Below are positions 52,733 to 62,687 of a stretch of 64,000 nucleotides of DNA, piece by piece. Location: positions 22,836-86,835 of the forward strand of contig CAYMKU010000013.1 in assembly GCA_964391015.1 (NCBI GenBank). Direction: 5' to 3'. Under the pieces are notes generated by a model that saw only the letters and a program-made list of their open reading frames with translations, was not told the origin of the DNA and made no database searches. The position numbers were made by a program, and so were the translations under genes. Each line of letters starts with the position of its first letter. Within the stretch, counting starts at the first letter, position 1. Source of the stretch: XYD12-FULL-36-8 sp964391015. GTDB taxonomy: Bacteria > Bacteroidota > Ignavibacteria > Ignavibacteriales > Ignavibacteriaceae.

Positions 52733-54418
52733 TTAGTTGGTGCTCAGGTTCAATATATAAGAATTTAAGACCATCATATTTATATTGATCGACACATTTT
52801 GACGAATGTTATTTATGTATTTTTCCATAATATTTTTTCTGTAATCGTTTTTATAGGCAATCTCAAGGTCAAATTTTTCAATATCTTCAAACTTCTTTGG
52901 CTCACCTTGCTTTTTCCCAAGTAATTTGAAAATTCCATATGCCCCATGTAACTCTTTGGGCCCTATAATTTCCTCTTTTTCTGCTCTCCAAAAATCTGAT
53001 TTTAGAAATCCAAATTTTGAAAGGGGAGCATAATTAATAACACCGTTATTCTTTTGGGAAAATTCTCGCAATGAATATTCTCTCGCGAGCTCTCCGAAAT
53101 CCTTTCCCTCGTTCAACAAAGTAATTAAACTATCAGCCAAGGGTTTTTTGTCGACAATAATTTCTTGTATGCTAATTTCGCTCTGAGTTTTAAACGATTC
53201 TATATTATCCTTATAATATTTAGAAAGCAACGAATCTGAAACTTTGATTGCTGATAAAATTTGCTGCATTTTATACTTTAAAAATATTTGGGTTTTTAGT
53301 TTATCGGCTACATCTTGAACCATTTCATTTTTATCATATCCTTTACTCACGGCCTGAGAATAAAGCAGTGTCTGTAATATTACTCCCTTTATAACCTGCT
53401 TTAGAGTTTCTTTCGAATTGAGCTTTGAGCGGTGAAAATTTGGTATTTGTGTAATCTGGTCAATAATAAAATACTCTGAAAATTTTTTGCCATCATAAGT
53501 AACACAAACTTCATCGGGATTTGGCTGATATGAATTTTCTGTTTTACTAATATCTGAAAACCCAAAATAAGTGCTGATGTTGTCTAAACTTTTTTGGTTT
53601 AACAAATACCTGGATCCGTTAAAAATATCTGCGATATATTTCTTTTCATATTCCGGTTTTTTTTTGATTTTTAATAAACTCTCAAGTTTATTTTTTTTTG
53701 TCATAAACTGATATTCTGTTAAGATTGGGGTTGAGATCTTATTCTCAAGTCTAATTATACTATATCCATTTTCAGTCTTAATTGGTTTGGATATTTCTCC
53801 TGCTTTCATAGAATAAGCAGCTTCTTCAAATGCAGGATCCATGTCACCCCATGTGAAGTAACCCAGATATCCTCCATTATTTCTCAAAGTTGAATCCGTA
53901 AAAACTTGAGATGCAAGATTATCCCAATCAACTCCGATTTGTAAAAGTTTATATAGATTTTCCGCTTCCTCTAAGGTAGGAGCGTACAAATGACTTGCTG
54001 AAATTTTTTCATTAACTCGAACAAATGCTTCTCGCAATTCTTTTTCAGTAACATTTATTTTTGCATAAACCTCTCGATCTTTCAAATAAGAAAGCACAGC
54101 TTGTTTTTCAGCCCAGGAAATTTCCTTTTGGTATTCAATATTTAAAAATAAAGCTTCGTTGTCATCATAACTGTAAAGTATAATTTCGTTTATCATATTA
54201 TCGAGAATTGCTTTCCTAACAGTGGCGTTGTCTTTAACACCTGTTGCAACTAAATAATTAGAATATCTTTCAGCATATTCACTTTTATAAATTTTGTGTT
54301 GTCCTACAGTTGCGACAACATCATCTGATTGCCCAATAAGATTTGGCATTAAAAAAATTAAAAATGAAACTGTTCTAGTAAGATTTTGAATTGTGGTATA
54401 TATAAAATTAAAAATCAT
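52733..54418 (-). CDS. Exported parvulin-type peptidyl-prolyl isomerase (SurA/PpiD-like)
   Basis: 561 residues with an N-terminal hydrophobic signal (about 16-30). After a SurA-like N-domain (VVATVGQHKIYKSEYAERY) there is one parvulin domain (about 130-225: SASHLYAPTLEEAENLYKLL then NGGYLGYFTWGDMDPAFE) and a second, more divergent one (about 410-510: SIQEIIVDKKPLADSLITLL, FGELAREYS). The family helps outer-membrane proteins fold in the periplasm. It lies 41 bp upstream of the TonB receptor gene and may be co-transcribed, fitting a role in receptor assembly. Confidence 0.82.
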   Translation of the reverse strand: MIFNFIYTTIQNLTRTVSFLIFLMPNLIGQSDDVVATVGQHKIYKSEYAERYSNYLVATGVKDNATVRKAILDNMINEIILYSYDDNEALFLNIEYQKEISWAEKQAVLSYLKDREVYAKINVTEKELREAFVRVNEKISASHLYAPTLEEAENLYKLLQIGVDWDNLASQVFTDSTLRNNGGYLGYFTWGDMDPAFEEAAYSMKAGEISKPIKTENGYSIIRLENKISTPILTEYQFMTKKNKLESLLKIKKKPEYEKKYIADIFNGSRYLLNQKSLDNISTYFGFSDISKTENSYQPNPDEVCVTYDGKKFSEYFIIDQITQIPNFHRSKLNSKETLKQVIKGVILQTLLYSQAVSKGYDKNEMVQDVADKLKTQIFLKYKMQQILSAIKVSDSLLSKYYKDNIESFKTQSEISIQEIIVDKKPLADSLITLLNEGKDFGELAREYSLREFSQKNNGVINYAPLSKFGFLKSDFWRAEKEEIIGPKELHGAYGIFKLLGKKQGEPKKFEDIEKFDLEIAYKNDYRKNIMEKYINNIRQNVSININMMVLNSYILNLSTN

Positions 54419-54474
54419 AATTTCTTATCCGGCAAAGGAAATCATCACACTCGTAGATTTGTGAATGAATACAT

Positions 54475-55566
54475 CTAATTGGTTTTTATTTTAGCGCTCT
54501 TCGAATCAAAGTGAAGTATAAGAGAAGAATTCGAGATTGAAATATCATTTAGTTCATTAATCTTTAACTCCTTTAAGCTCTCTTCATAAAGAACTTTCAA
54601 ATCAGGTGAAAAGAAAACTATATTATTTTCACTGGCTTTGCTTGTTGTTGCAATTAATTCCTCATTCCAAACGGCTATATAAGAAATTCTTGCTTCATCA
54701 GATAATAGTTTTTCACGAGAGATGCTCATGTTACCATCAAATTCAAAAATATTGTTAAAATACTTTGCAAAAAACTTATTGCCGCTGGGTATTATTTCTT
54801 CAACGATTTTTTCGTTTGACGCAAGTTGATTTAGTCCTAAATCATACTTGATCGTTTTACCAACCGGTTTTAGATTTTCAAACTTTACACCTGAAACAAA
54901 AAGATTTCCACCTATTAATTTTAGCATAGTTGGAGTGTTGTAATCAAGCGTTTTTTTATCAACATTAAAATCAACTAAATTAATTTTATAGAGGGAAGCA
55001 TTACTTGCATTTTCAGTTATGTCTAAAGCAATTCTAGAAGTTAATATAAAAAAGAAATCTTCATTCATCTCAATGTAAGCTGCCTTTTCCATTTCAAATG
55101 GTGCTTCTTTTTCTAGTTCAATTTCTTTGTAAATCTCCTCACTTATCAACTTTACTTTGAAATTTAACGGATCAAATAGGGCAAACAAACCATTGTCGTT
55201 TAAATTCAGCAAGGGATGCGGCAGATCAAAGGGCGCAAGAAACTTATATGGGAAAACCAGCAAACCATTTTTGTCAAAGATTCTTACTTCAACAGGGTAA
55301 TCAACTTTTTTATCTGAGAATTGAAAACTTGCAATCAAAAAATAATTCGTGACTGGTGAGGTTTTAAATATCTTTTCGCCAGAAATATTCTCTGAATAAA
55401 TATTCTGGTTATCCTTAGAAATGTTGATATTGTCCGAGGTAAGATTAATTTCGAGTCCCCCCAATTCATAATAAAGCGAGTTATATATCTTTTCAACCTG
55501 TAACGATTGCGCCAAGCTTGGAATAAATAGAAAAAAAGAAAAGAAAGTCCGTAGAAAAAGTCTCAT
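54475..55566 (-). CDS. Hypothetical exported protein, beta-propeller-like
   Basis: 363 residues from the ATG ending at 55566, chosen because it gives a direct signal peptide (MRLFLRTFFSFFLFIPSLAQ); an ATG at 55608 adds 14 residues in front. The body is made of short beta strands with repeated hydrophobic-polar alternation and no Cys-rich or catalytic motifs (for example NNIFEFDGNMSISREK, SPDLKVLYEESLK), suggesting a propeller. No family is recognised. It is 56 bp upstream of the parvulin gene on the same strand. Confidence 0.6.
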   Translation of the reverse strand: MRLFLRTFFSFFLFIPSLAQSLQVEKIYNSLYYELGGLEINLTSDNINISKDNQNIYSENISGEKIFKTSPVTNYFLIASFQFSDKKVDYPVEVRIFDKNGLLVFPYKFLAPFDLPHPLLNLNDNGLFALFDPLNFKVKLISEEIYKEIELEKEAPFEMEKAAYIEMNEDFFFILTSRIALDITENASNASLYKINLVDFNVDKKTLDYNTPTMLKLIGGNLFVSGVKFENLKPVGKTIKYDLGLNQLASNEKIVEEIIPSGNKFFAKYFNNIFEFDGNMSISREKLLSDEARISYIAVWNEELIATTSKASENNIVFFSPDLKVLYEESLKELKINELNDISISNSSLILHFDSKSAKIKTN

Positions 55567-55785
55567 ATTGTTTAAAATAAAATAATTTTCGCTATGAAAT
55601 ATAACCAAAATATGCTTACGAAAGTTTTATCAAATCACACTGGTTCCTACAAATCTTGCGATATTCGAGAAAACTTGACACTTAATGGGGTTAACTTTGT
55701 ACATAGAGATTTAATTTATTCAATGATTTTAAAAATTAAATCGTTTAAGTTTGACTACTAAAAATTAAAATATTGAGAGTAAATT

Positions 55786-58700
55786 ATGCATAGACTAATT
55801 TTTGTTACTTTCTTCTCACTAATCCTAACACAGATCATTTCTTCACAACAAAACAATAATGAATTCAGGGCTAACTGGGTTATTACTTGGGAATACATTT
55901 CAGGTTCAAGTTCTGTAGATCAAAACAAAGCCAGAATAAGACAAATCCTTGATGAGCACAAAGCAGGAAATTTCACTTCTGTTTTGTGGCAGGTAAGGCA
56001 ATCAGGTACAGCATATTATAATTCATCTTTCGAACCTTATGGTTCGTATGCCGGGGGAACTTATCCTGGTTTTGATCCGATGGCTTATGCAATTGAAGAA
56101 GCACATAAACGTGGATTAGAATTTCACGCATGGTTTAATGTTTTTTCTGCTGGAAGCACCGCATCAGGAACACCTGCACAGCTGCATCCCGAATGGATAT
56201 GCAGAGATCAAGGCGGTAATCCTATGACAAGTTCAATTGCGCTTTCTCCAGGACTGCAAGCTGTAAGAGATTACACAAAAAAAGTGGCTATGGAAGTAGT
56301 GCGAAATTACGATATTGACGGATTGCATCTCGATTACATTCGCTGGAATGAATATTCAAGTTCCAAAAAGTCTAAAAAATTTGAGAAACTTCAGCAAGAA
56401 AATAATTTATTAGATGGCAACATAACCGATGAGCAAATCGAAGAGCTTGAAAATAATATGGCGGGAAGATATTTGTACGACTTTGAGCATCCATATTCAG
56501 CAGGTATTCCTTCCGGGTTTACTTCATGGGATGATTGGTGGCGGTGGTCTGTAACAGAATTTGTAAAAACTCTTCACGATTCAATTCAAGCAGTTAAACC
56601 CTACGTCAGATTATCTGTCGCCGCACTAGGGAAATATAATTGGAGCGGATGGAATGGATACAGTATCGTTTATCAAGACGCAGCTCTTTGGTTCAATCAA
56701 GGTTACATTGAGCAAATTGCCGCGATGCACTACCATTGGACAACAGGCAGCGGCTTTTACGGAATGCTAACCGGTGCTTGTCCTCAATGCTGGAGTCAAT
56801 TCATTCAACCGGGAATTGCAGCAAAAAGATTTTATACAGTTGGTCCACCCTCCTACATTTTAAGCGATAATAACATCTGGAATAATCATGTCGAAATTGT
56901 TAATTCTTGTCGCACAGTAAATTGGGTTGACGGTTTTCAATTCTTCAGCTACGGAAATTGGAAAGATCGGGATTACTGGAGCGAAGCTGCTTCAACTTTC
57001 TTCAAAAAGAAAACTAAAATCCGAGATGCAAACCTACATCTTGATACTATTCCTGCATCGCCGCAAATAAGCATATTAAAAATTGATTCTCTTCATTACA
57101 GATTAACAGTAACTCCGAATGCTCCAACAAATAGTAATCAGTGGTTTGCGGTTTATAGATCGACTGATGATAATTTTGATCTTAATACAGATGAAATCAT
57201 TTCTATTTCGTTTGGTACTTCTCCGTTCACTAAAGACGAGAGTTTTACAGGCTTGCAAGATTTTAACGGGAAATATCGTTACGCAGCAACCATGCTTGAT
57301 AGATACTGGAATGAATCTTTAATTTCAAATATAGTCTTGAGTGATTCAATTCCTTCTTATGCTCCAAAGATTGTACAGTCAAATCCATCTCAAGGAGATT
57401 CGATTTCTGTCAGCACTCAAGTGAAGCTGTCATTTTCTAAAACAATGAACACCAGCACTTTCACAAACGCTTTTCACTTCACTCCTTCTATAAGTATAAG
57501 TAATATAGCTTTTTCAAGTGATAACAAAACTGTTACGCTCACAACAACCTCGAATTTTAATTTCCAAACAAATTACACTCTCGTACTTGATTCCACTGTA
57601 AAAGATATTAATGGGAAAATGCTTGACGGAAACGGCGATGGAATCCCGGGCGATTCCTATGTTCTTCATTTTACAACTGTTGCTCAGGATTTAAGCGGAC
57701 CCATAGTGACGCAATATTTTCCAGACAGTACAAACTCTGCAGGAAGTTTTGATGTAGAAGGAGTTGCATCTGTATTATTTGACGAATTGATAAATTCTGC
57801 AACCATAAACCACAATAATGTAGTTCTAAAAGCCGGTTCAACTTTGGTCTCGAAAGACATGCAGCTTAGAACTGTCGGCAATCAATCAATACTCAGCATT
57901 AAAACATCATCTGCATTATTAAATAACACTCCTTACTCGTTAACGCTGAAACAAAATATAACAGATCCAGCAGGGAATCTAATGTCGGCGGACAAAGAAA
58001 TATTTTTTACAACATCAGATTTATCTTACTCTGTAAAAACCACCATTGACGATTTTTCAACTGAAGGAAATTGGGAACAACCGGAATACAGCGGCTCAAC
58101 TGTTGGAATAATTGACTCGGGAACCTCTTCCGGTTACACAACTACATATTTTGTCCCTGCAACTTCTCCAGCAAAAGGATTTTTCATTCAGTACCAATGG
58201 GACCCAACTGCTACAACCAAGCTGCTCAGAGAATATTTGTCGGGTGCTGCACCAAGGGCTGTACTTTTGGATACTTCATACATTCTCCAAGTTTATGTCT
58301 GGGGGGATGGAAGCAGAAATAAATTCCGTTTTGCAATTGATGAGGGTGATGGAACCAATTGGCCTAATCATGAAGTTTCGAAATGGACTGTAATTGACTG
58401 GTACGGCTGGAGATTGGTTGAGTGGAATTTGAAAGATCCAAACAGCGTTGGAGCGTGGATTGGCAATGGAATACTGGATTGGCCTAAGTATCGAATTGAC
58501 AGTTTTCAGATGACAGACGCTCCGGGTTCCTTAAATTACGGACGAATTTATGTTGATAATCTGCGTATTGTAAAAAAATCAATTGTCTCTGGAATAGAAC
58601 CCGAACAACAAAATACTCCAAATGATTTTGTGCTTTATCAGAATTATCCGAATCCATTTAACCCATCTACCAGAATCCAGTATCAAGTATCCAGTAACTC

Positions 58701-58887
58701 GCATGTTTCGCTTAAAGTTTATGATGTCCTTGGAAACGAAGTTGCTACTTTGGTTGATGAATACATACCCGCAGGCATTTATGAAGTTGAGTTTTCCGCC
58801 AGAAGCAGATTAGCAAGCGGAGTTTATTACTATCAATTGAAGGCAGGAGAATTTGTTCAAACTAAGAAGATGATATTAATCAAATAG
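55786..58887 (+). CDS. Secreted GHL10 (glycoside hydrolase-like) protein with Ig-like and T9SS domains
   Basis: 1,033 residues. After the signal peptide (1-20) comes a GHL10/DUF187-type barrel (about 28-400; FRANWVITWEYISG, SVLWQVRQSGTAYY, LEFHAWFNVF, DGLHLDYIRW). This family is related to GH barrels and often includes peptidoglycan- or glycan-active enzymes. About 520-640 and 640-745 are two SbsA/Big_5-type Ig-like domains (IVQSNPSQGDSISVSTQV, FTTVAQDLSGPIV). About 755-925 is a possible carbohydrate-binding beta domain. The T9SS type A domain (NYPNPFNPSTRIQYQ) ends the protein and is nearly identical to that of the next gene. A 48-bp gap to the next gene suggests co-transcription. Confidence 0.85.
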   Translation: MHRLIFVTFFSLILTQIISSQQNNNEFRANWVITWEYISGSSSVDQNKARIRQILDEHKAGNFTSVLWQVRQSGTAYYNSSFEPYGSYAGGTYPGFDPMAYAIEEAHKRGLEFHAWFNVFSAGSTASGTPAQLHPEWICRDQGGNPMTSSIALSPGLQAVRDYTKKVAMEVVRNYDIDGLHLDYIRWNEYSSSKKSKKFEKLQQENNLLDGNITDEQIEELENNMAGRYLYDFEHPYSAGIPSGFTSWDDWWRWSVTEFVKTLHDSIQAVKPYVRLSVAALGKYNWSGWNGYSIVYQDAALWFNQGYIEQIAAMHYHWTTGSGFYGMLTGACPQCWSQFIQPGIAAKRFYTVGPPSYILSDNNIWNNHVEIVNSCRTVNWVDGFQFFSYGNWKDRDYWSEAASTFFKKKTKIRDANLHLDTIPASPQISILKIDSLHYRLTVTPNAPTNSNQWFAVYRSTDDNFDLNTDEIISISFGTSPFTKDESFTGLQDFNGKYRYAATMLDRYWNESLISNIVLSDSIPSYAPKIVQSNPSQGDSISVSTQVKLSFSKTMNTSTFTNAFHFTPSISISNIAFSSDNKTVTLTTTSNFNFQTNYTLVLDSTVKDINGKMLDGNGDGIPGDSYVLHFTTVAQDLSGPIVTQYFPDSTNSAGSFDVEGVASVLFDELINSATINHNNVVLKAGSTLVSKDMQLRTVGNQSILSIKTSSALLNNTPYSLTLKQNITDPAGNLMSADKEIFFTTSDLSYSVKTTIDDFSTEGNWEQPEYSGSTVGIIDSGTSSGYTTTYFVPATSPAKGFFIQYQWDPTATTKLLREYLSGAAPRAVLLDTSYILQVYVWGDGSRNKFRFAIDEGDGTNWPNHEVSKWTVIDWYGWRLVEWNLKDPNSVGAWIGNGILDWPKYRIDSFQMTDAPGSLNYGRIYVDNLRIVKKSIVSGIEPEQQNTPNDFVLYQNYPNPFNPSTRIQYQVSSNSHVSLKVYDVLGNEVATLVDEYIPAGIYEVEFSARSRLASGVYYYQLKAGEFVQTKKMILIK

Positions 58888-58935
58888 TGCCCAATGTCGT
58901 AATAGTAAATGATAAATAAATTTCTTTTTAAATAA

Positions 58936-60870
58936 ATGAAAGCAATAATCATTTTTATCACAATTCTTTTCCCCTCAATAATAATAGCTCAGATATGGGA
59001 TTGGACCTTAATTTCAAACCATGTCAATAATCAAAATTCCAGCGGCTCTCAGGGTCAAGCAATAACAACGGATAGAATGGGAAACGTTTATATGGCAGGA
59101 TATTTTATCGATTCCGTGGCAATTGGTGATTCAATAATTTTTGGTTTTCCTTACAACGAGCTCTTAATTATTAAATTTTCTTCTTCTGGACAAATGGTTT
59201 GGTTAAAACATACTGGTGGTCAAAATAACGGTAATCATGTATCTGGAATTGCAGTCGATGATTCTGGAAATTGTTATATAACCGGAGCAATAAATTCAAC
59301 ATGCTACTTCGATACTATTGTAGTGAGTACTTTGGGAGCTAATCCCATCTTTTTTGTTGCCAAGATAAATAACAATGGCGTTTTTGAATGGGCAAGGGTA
59401 GCTGAGAGGACATATCAATATGCAGCTTCTGTTGGAGAAAAGCTTGCAATTTCAAAGCATAATGAAATTTACGTTACAGGATCTTTCGAATACGATTTTT
59501 CATTAGACGGGATAACTTTTTATCACGATAAACAAGCTGATCAATTTGATATTTTTGTATTAAAATATAATCAAGCAGGTAAATTAATGTGGGTAAGATT
59601 AGCAGGAAGTACTCTCGATGATTTTTCCAAATCTATAACTGTAGACTCTTCGGGAAATCCATATGTAACTGGAAAAATAAAAAATAATGCAATTTTTGGC
59701 CCAATCATTCTTCATACTTATAGTTCGGCTTATGATGGTTTTATAACAAAGCTGGATACGGCAGGAAATTTTTTGTGGGCGAAACATTTTGGCAGCACAC
59801 AACATGATATAGGAACTTCTGTCTCATATTCTCAATTCGGTTACCTCTACTTAACTGGAGTAATCAACGGCAATTCCTATTTTGATAGCGTCTATGTTCA
59901 ACATAAAGGCGGTAATGATATGTTCATTGCCAAATATGGTTTGGATGGTAACGTCCTTTTCGCGAAAGGTTTTGGCGGTATCAATAATGAAAACGGAGAG
60001 AGCATTTTCGTTAACGAACTTGGAAATATTTTGGTGGCCGGATCATTTGATGGAACCGCAGTTTTCGATTCAGTACAGTTTATTAGTTCGGGCTACAGAG
60101 ATTTATTTGCCGCGGAATTTGATTACAATGGTAATTTAAATTGGATCATTCCGTATAGCACCTCTCTAATAGATTATGCCCATGAAATTACGGCAGATAA
60201 ATTTGATAATGTTTTTGTTATTGGTGGAATTAAGGGCGTTCCCGGTTTCCAAGAGTATGATTTTTCAATTTTTGCAGGGAAAATTCACAACCCAACCACT
60301 CCTGTTGAACTAAAAACTTTCTGGATCGAAGTAAATGAAAAGAGCGCTGTTCTGAATTGGTCAACAGCAACAGAATTGAATAATCTGGGTTTTGAAATAG
60401 AAAAAAAATTTCAAAATTATTTGTGGAAAACAATTGGTTTTAAAGGAGGTCATGGTACAACTATTGAAGAACATGCCTATTCATTTACTGATAAAAGTAT
60501 CTCGGATGGAAAATATCATTACAGATTAAAGCAAATTGATTTTGATGGAAGTTACACTTATTCAAAAGAGATTGAAGTTGAGATATTATCTCCATATAAA
60601 TTTAAACTTGCGCAAAACTTCCCCAATCCATTCAATCCTTCTACCAGAATCCAGTATCAAGTATCCAGCAACTCGCATGTTTCGCTTAAGGTTTACGATG
60701 TTCTCGGCAACGAAGTCGCAACTTTGGTAGATGAATACAAACCCGCTGGCACTTATGAAGTAGAGTTTCTGTCTTCGGTCGACAGTCAGCATTTGGCAAG
60801 CGGAGTTTATTACTGCCAACTAAGAGCAAATGATTTTGTAATCACAAGGAAAATGTTGCTATTAAAATAA
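58936..60870 (+). CDS. Secreted SBBP-type beta-propeller repeat protein with T9SS domain
   Basis: 644 residues: signal peptide (1-19), then about eight repeats of a roughly 50-residue unit with the core D-x-x-GNVYMAGYF / DDSGNCYITGAI / DSSGNPYVTGKI and a following F/W-rich strand (WLKHTGG, WVRLAGS, WAKHFGS), as in SBBP propellers. About 450-545 is the same pre-sorting beta domain seen in the M1 peptidase (VELKTFWIEV... YHYRLKQIDFDG). The T9SS type A domain begins NFPNPFNPSTR near 560. No enzymatic motif. Its sorting domain DNA closely matches that of the preceding gene. Confidence 0.82.
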   Translation: MKAIIIFITILFPSIIIAQIWDWTLISNHVNNQNSSGSQGQAITTDRMGNVYMAGYFIDSVAIGDSIIFGFPYNELLIIKFSSSGQMVWLKHTGGQNNGNHVSGIAVDDSGNCYITGAINSTCYFDTIVVSTLGANPIFFVAKINNNGVFEWARVAERTYQYAASVGEKLAISKHNEIYVTGSFEYDFSLDGITFYHDKQADQFDIFVLKYNQAGKLMWVRLAGSTLDDFSKSITVDSSGNPYVTGKIKNNAIFGPIILHTYSSAYDGFITKLDTAGNFLWAKHFGSTQHDIGTSVSYSQFGYLYLTGVINGNSYFDSVYVQHKGGNDMFIAKYGLDGNVLFAKGFGGINNENGESIFVNELGNILVAGSFDGTAVFDSVQFISSGYRDLFAAEFDYNGNLNWIIPYSTSLIDYAHEITADKFDNVFVIGGIKGVPGFQEYDFSIFAGKIHNPTTPVELKTFWIEVNEKSAVLNWSTATELNNLGFEIEKKFQNYLWKTIGFKGGHGTTIEEHAYSFTDKSISDGKYHYRLKQIDFDGSYTYSKEIEVEILSPYKFKLAQNFPNPFNPSTRIQYQVSSNSHVSLKVYDVLGNEVATLVDEYKPAGTYEVEFLSSVDSQHLASGVYYCQLRANDFVITRKMLLLK

Positions 60871-60879
60871 AATTCCAAA

Positions 60880-60926
60880 AACCTTCGAGGTTAAAATACT
60901 GCATCCTGATCAAAACCCCGAAGGTT
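60880..60926. repeat. Paired mini-palindrome element, copy 2
   Basis: AACCTTCGAGGTT at 60880-60892 and AACCCCGAAGGTT at 60914-60926, starting 34 bases apart with TACTG at offset 17 in the spacer, as in the element at 14823-14870. It lies between the SBBP gene and ftcD. Confidence 0.55.
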
Positions 60927-60991
60927 ACTTCACCAGAAATTCTTATTTTTACTTCGTAAAAAATTCACTTCTACTCACAAGCGGAGACTAA

Positions 60992-62008
60992 ATGAAAATT
61001 GTTGAATGTGTTCCAAACTTCAGTGAAGGCAGGAATGAACACACTTTTGAAATGATGAAGAAGTCCCTTAGCGGAATTCAAAACTGCAAGCTGCTAAGCT
61101 TCGAACCCGATGTAGACTACAATCGGGTTGTTGTTACAATGGCTGGAGATGAACATGGAATTTTAGAGGGCGCTCTTTCAATAAGCCGCACTGCTGCACA
61201 AATGATTGATATGACAAAACATAAGGGTGAACATCCACGAATGGGTGCAATTGATGTTGTGCCTTTCGTCCCTGTTAAAAATATTACAATGGAAGAATGC
61301 GTAAAAATATCCGAAGCATACGCAGAACGTGCATCAAAAGAATTGAATATACCAATCTATCTTTATGAAAACGCTGCACGAAAACCCGAGAGACAGAATC
61401 TTGCCAACATTCGCAAAGGCGAGTATGAGGGTCTTGCTGAAAAACTTAAAGATGAAAATTGGCAGCCCGATTATGGAACTAACGTCTTCAATCCAAAACT
61501 GGGAGGAACTGTAACAGGTGCAAGATTTTTTCTTGTTGCCTACAACGTCAACATAAAATCGGAAGATGTTAGGTACGCAAAAGAGATTGGAGAAATACTT
61601 CGCGAGTCTGGTTATGTGAAGAAAGATGAAAACGGAAATGTAATTAAAGTAAACGGTCAGTCAGTAAAAGTTCCCGGCAGATTAAAAAGCGTTAAAGGAA
61701 TGGGCGTTGCTCTTGAGAAATACAAGATAACTCAGGTTTCAATGAACCTTACAAACTACAACGTAACACCAATTCATGTTGCATTTGAGGAAGTTAAGAA
61801 AGAAACTGCTCGTCTCGGTGTTGAGGTTACAGGAAGCGAAATTGTTGGTCTTGTTCCTCTTGAAGCATTATTGCTTGCAGGAAAGTATTATTCCCAAGGA
61901 AAAAGTTTGGATGAAAAACCTTTGGTTGATCTTGCAGTTGAAAAACTGGGATTAAGCGATCTTCATTCTTTTGTTAAAACAGATAAAGTTATTGATTATA
62001 TGATCTAA
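60992..62008 (+). CDS. ftcD: Glutamate formimidoyltransferase
   Basis: 338 residues, complete formiminotransferase domain. It begins with the family signature VECVPNFSEGRN and includes the catalytic-site region HPRMGAIDVVPFVP with the conserved His, and TGARFFLVAYNVN. It moves the formimino group of N-formimino-L-glutamate, formed in histidine breakdown, to tetrahydrofolate and releases glutamate. The cyclodeaminase partner is encoded 24 bp downstream as a separate gene, unlike the fused vertebrate enzyme. Ribosome site GCGGAG lies 7 bases before the ATG. Confidence 0.95.
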   Translation: MKIVECVPNFSEGRNEHTFEMMKKSLSGIQNCKLLSFEPDVDYNRVVVTMAGDEHGILEGALSISRTAAQMIDMTKHKGEHPRMGAIDVVPFVPVKNITMEECVKISEAYAERASKELNIPIYLYENAARKPERQNLANIRKGEYEGLAEKLKDENWQPDYGTNVFNPKLGGTVTGARFFLVAYNVNIKSEDVRYAKEIGEILRESGYVKKDENGNVIKVNGQSVKVPGRLKSVKGMGVALEKYKITQVSMNLTNYNVTPIHVAFEEVKKETARLGVEVTGSEIVGLVPLEALLLAGKYYSQGKSLDEKPLVDLAVEKLGLSDLHSFVKTDKVIDYMI

Positions 62009-62032
62009 CAAAATCATTAGAAAGAAATAAAA

Positions 62033-62665
62033 ATGGATACAAAAAAATCACTACAAAAATATTTAGAAGAGCTTTCATCAAATTCACCAACTCCGGGGGG
62101 CGGAAATGTTGCGGCACTTTGTGGCGCTTTATCTGCAAGCTTAGGAGCAATGGTTTGTAATCTTACAATCGGAAAGAAAAAGTATTTAGAAGTTGAAGCA
62201 GAAATGAATGAATTGAAAGAAAAGCTCAATGGTTATGTAGATAAATTTATCTCGCTTGGGAAAAATGACAATGAAGCTTTCGAAAGGGTAATGGATGCGT
62301 TTAAACTTCCCAAGGAAACAGATGAACAGAAAAAGCTTCGATCGGAAGCAATTGAAAAATCCACATTGGAAGCAGCAAGTGTTCCAGCAGAAGTAATAAA
62401 AAATTGCCGAGAAGTAATCCCTTTGCTTGAAACTATTTCGAAAAAGGGAAATCAGAATTCATTATCAGATGCAGGTGTGGCAGTTGCAGTTGTGTCGGCT
62501 GCATCAGAAGGAGCATTTTTAAATGTTCTGATTAACTATTCATCTCTAAACGAAAAACAAAAAGCTGCACAACTTTTAGTTCAATCTGAAAATCTTAATA
62601 ACGAAGTTAAAGAAGAAGCACAATCGATTTTAACTGAGGTTTCCAAAAAGATTCGCGGGAATTAA
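62033..62665 (+). CDS. fchA: Formimidoyltetrahydrofolate cyclodeaminase
   Basis: 210 residues, all-helical FTCD_C domain. The diagnostic start SSNSPTPGGGNVAALCGALSASLGAM is present (short forms SPTPGGGNVAAL and ALSASLGAM), followed by KKKYLEVE and the late SDAGVAVAVVSAASEGA. It converts 5-formimino-THF to 5,10-methenyl-THF and ammonia, so it completes the step begun by the gene just upstream. Ammonia and glutamate from this route join the nitrogen pool handled by the GDHs and GlnA elsewhere in the window. Confidence 0.93.
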   Translation: MDTKKSLQKYLEELSSNSPTPGGGNVAALCGALSASLGAMVCNLTIGKKKYLEVEAEMNELKEKLNGYVDKFISLGKNDNEAFERVMDAFKLPKETDEQKKLRSEAIEKSTLEAASVPAEVIKNCREVIPLLETISKKGNQNSLSDAGVAVAVVSAASEGAFLNVLINYSSLNEKQKAAQLLVQSENLNNEVKEEAQSILTEVSKKIRGN

Positions 62666-62687
62666 CAATAGTTATATTGGAGCTAAC

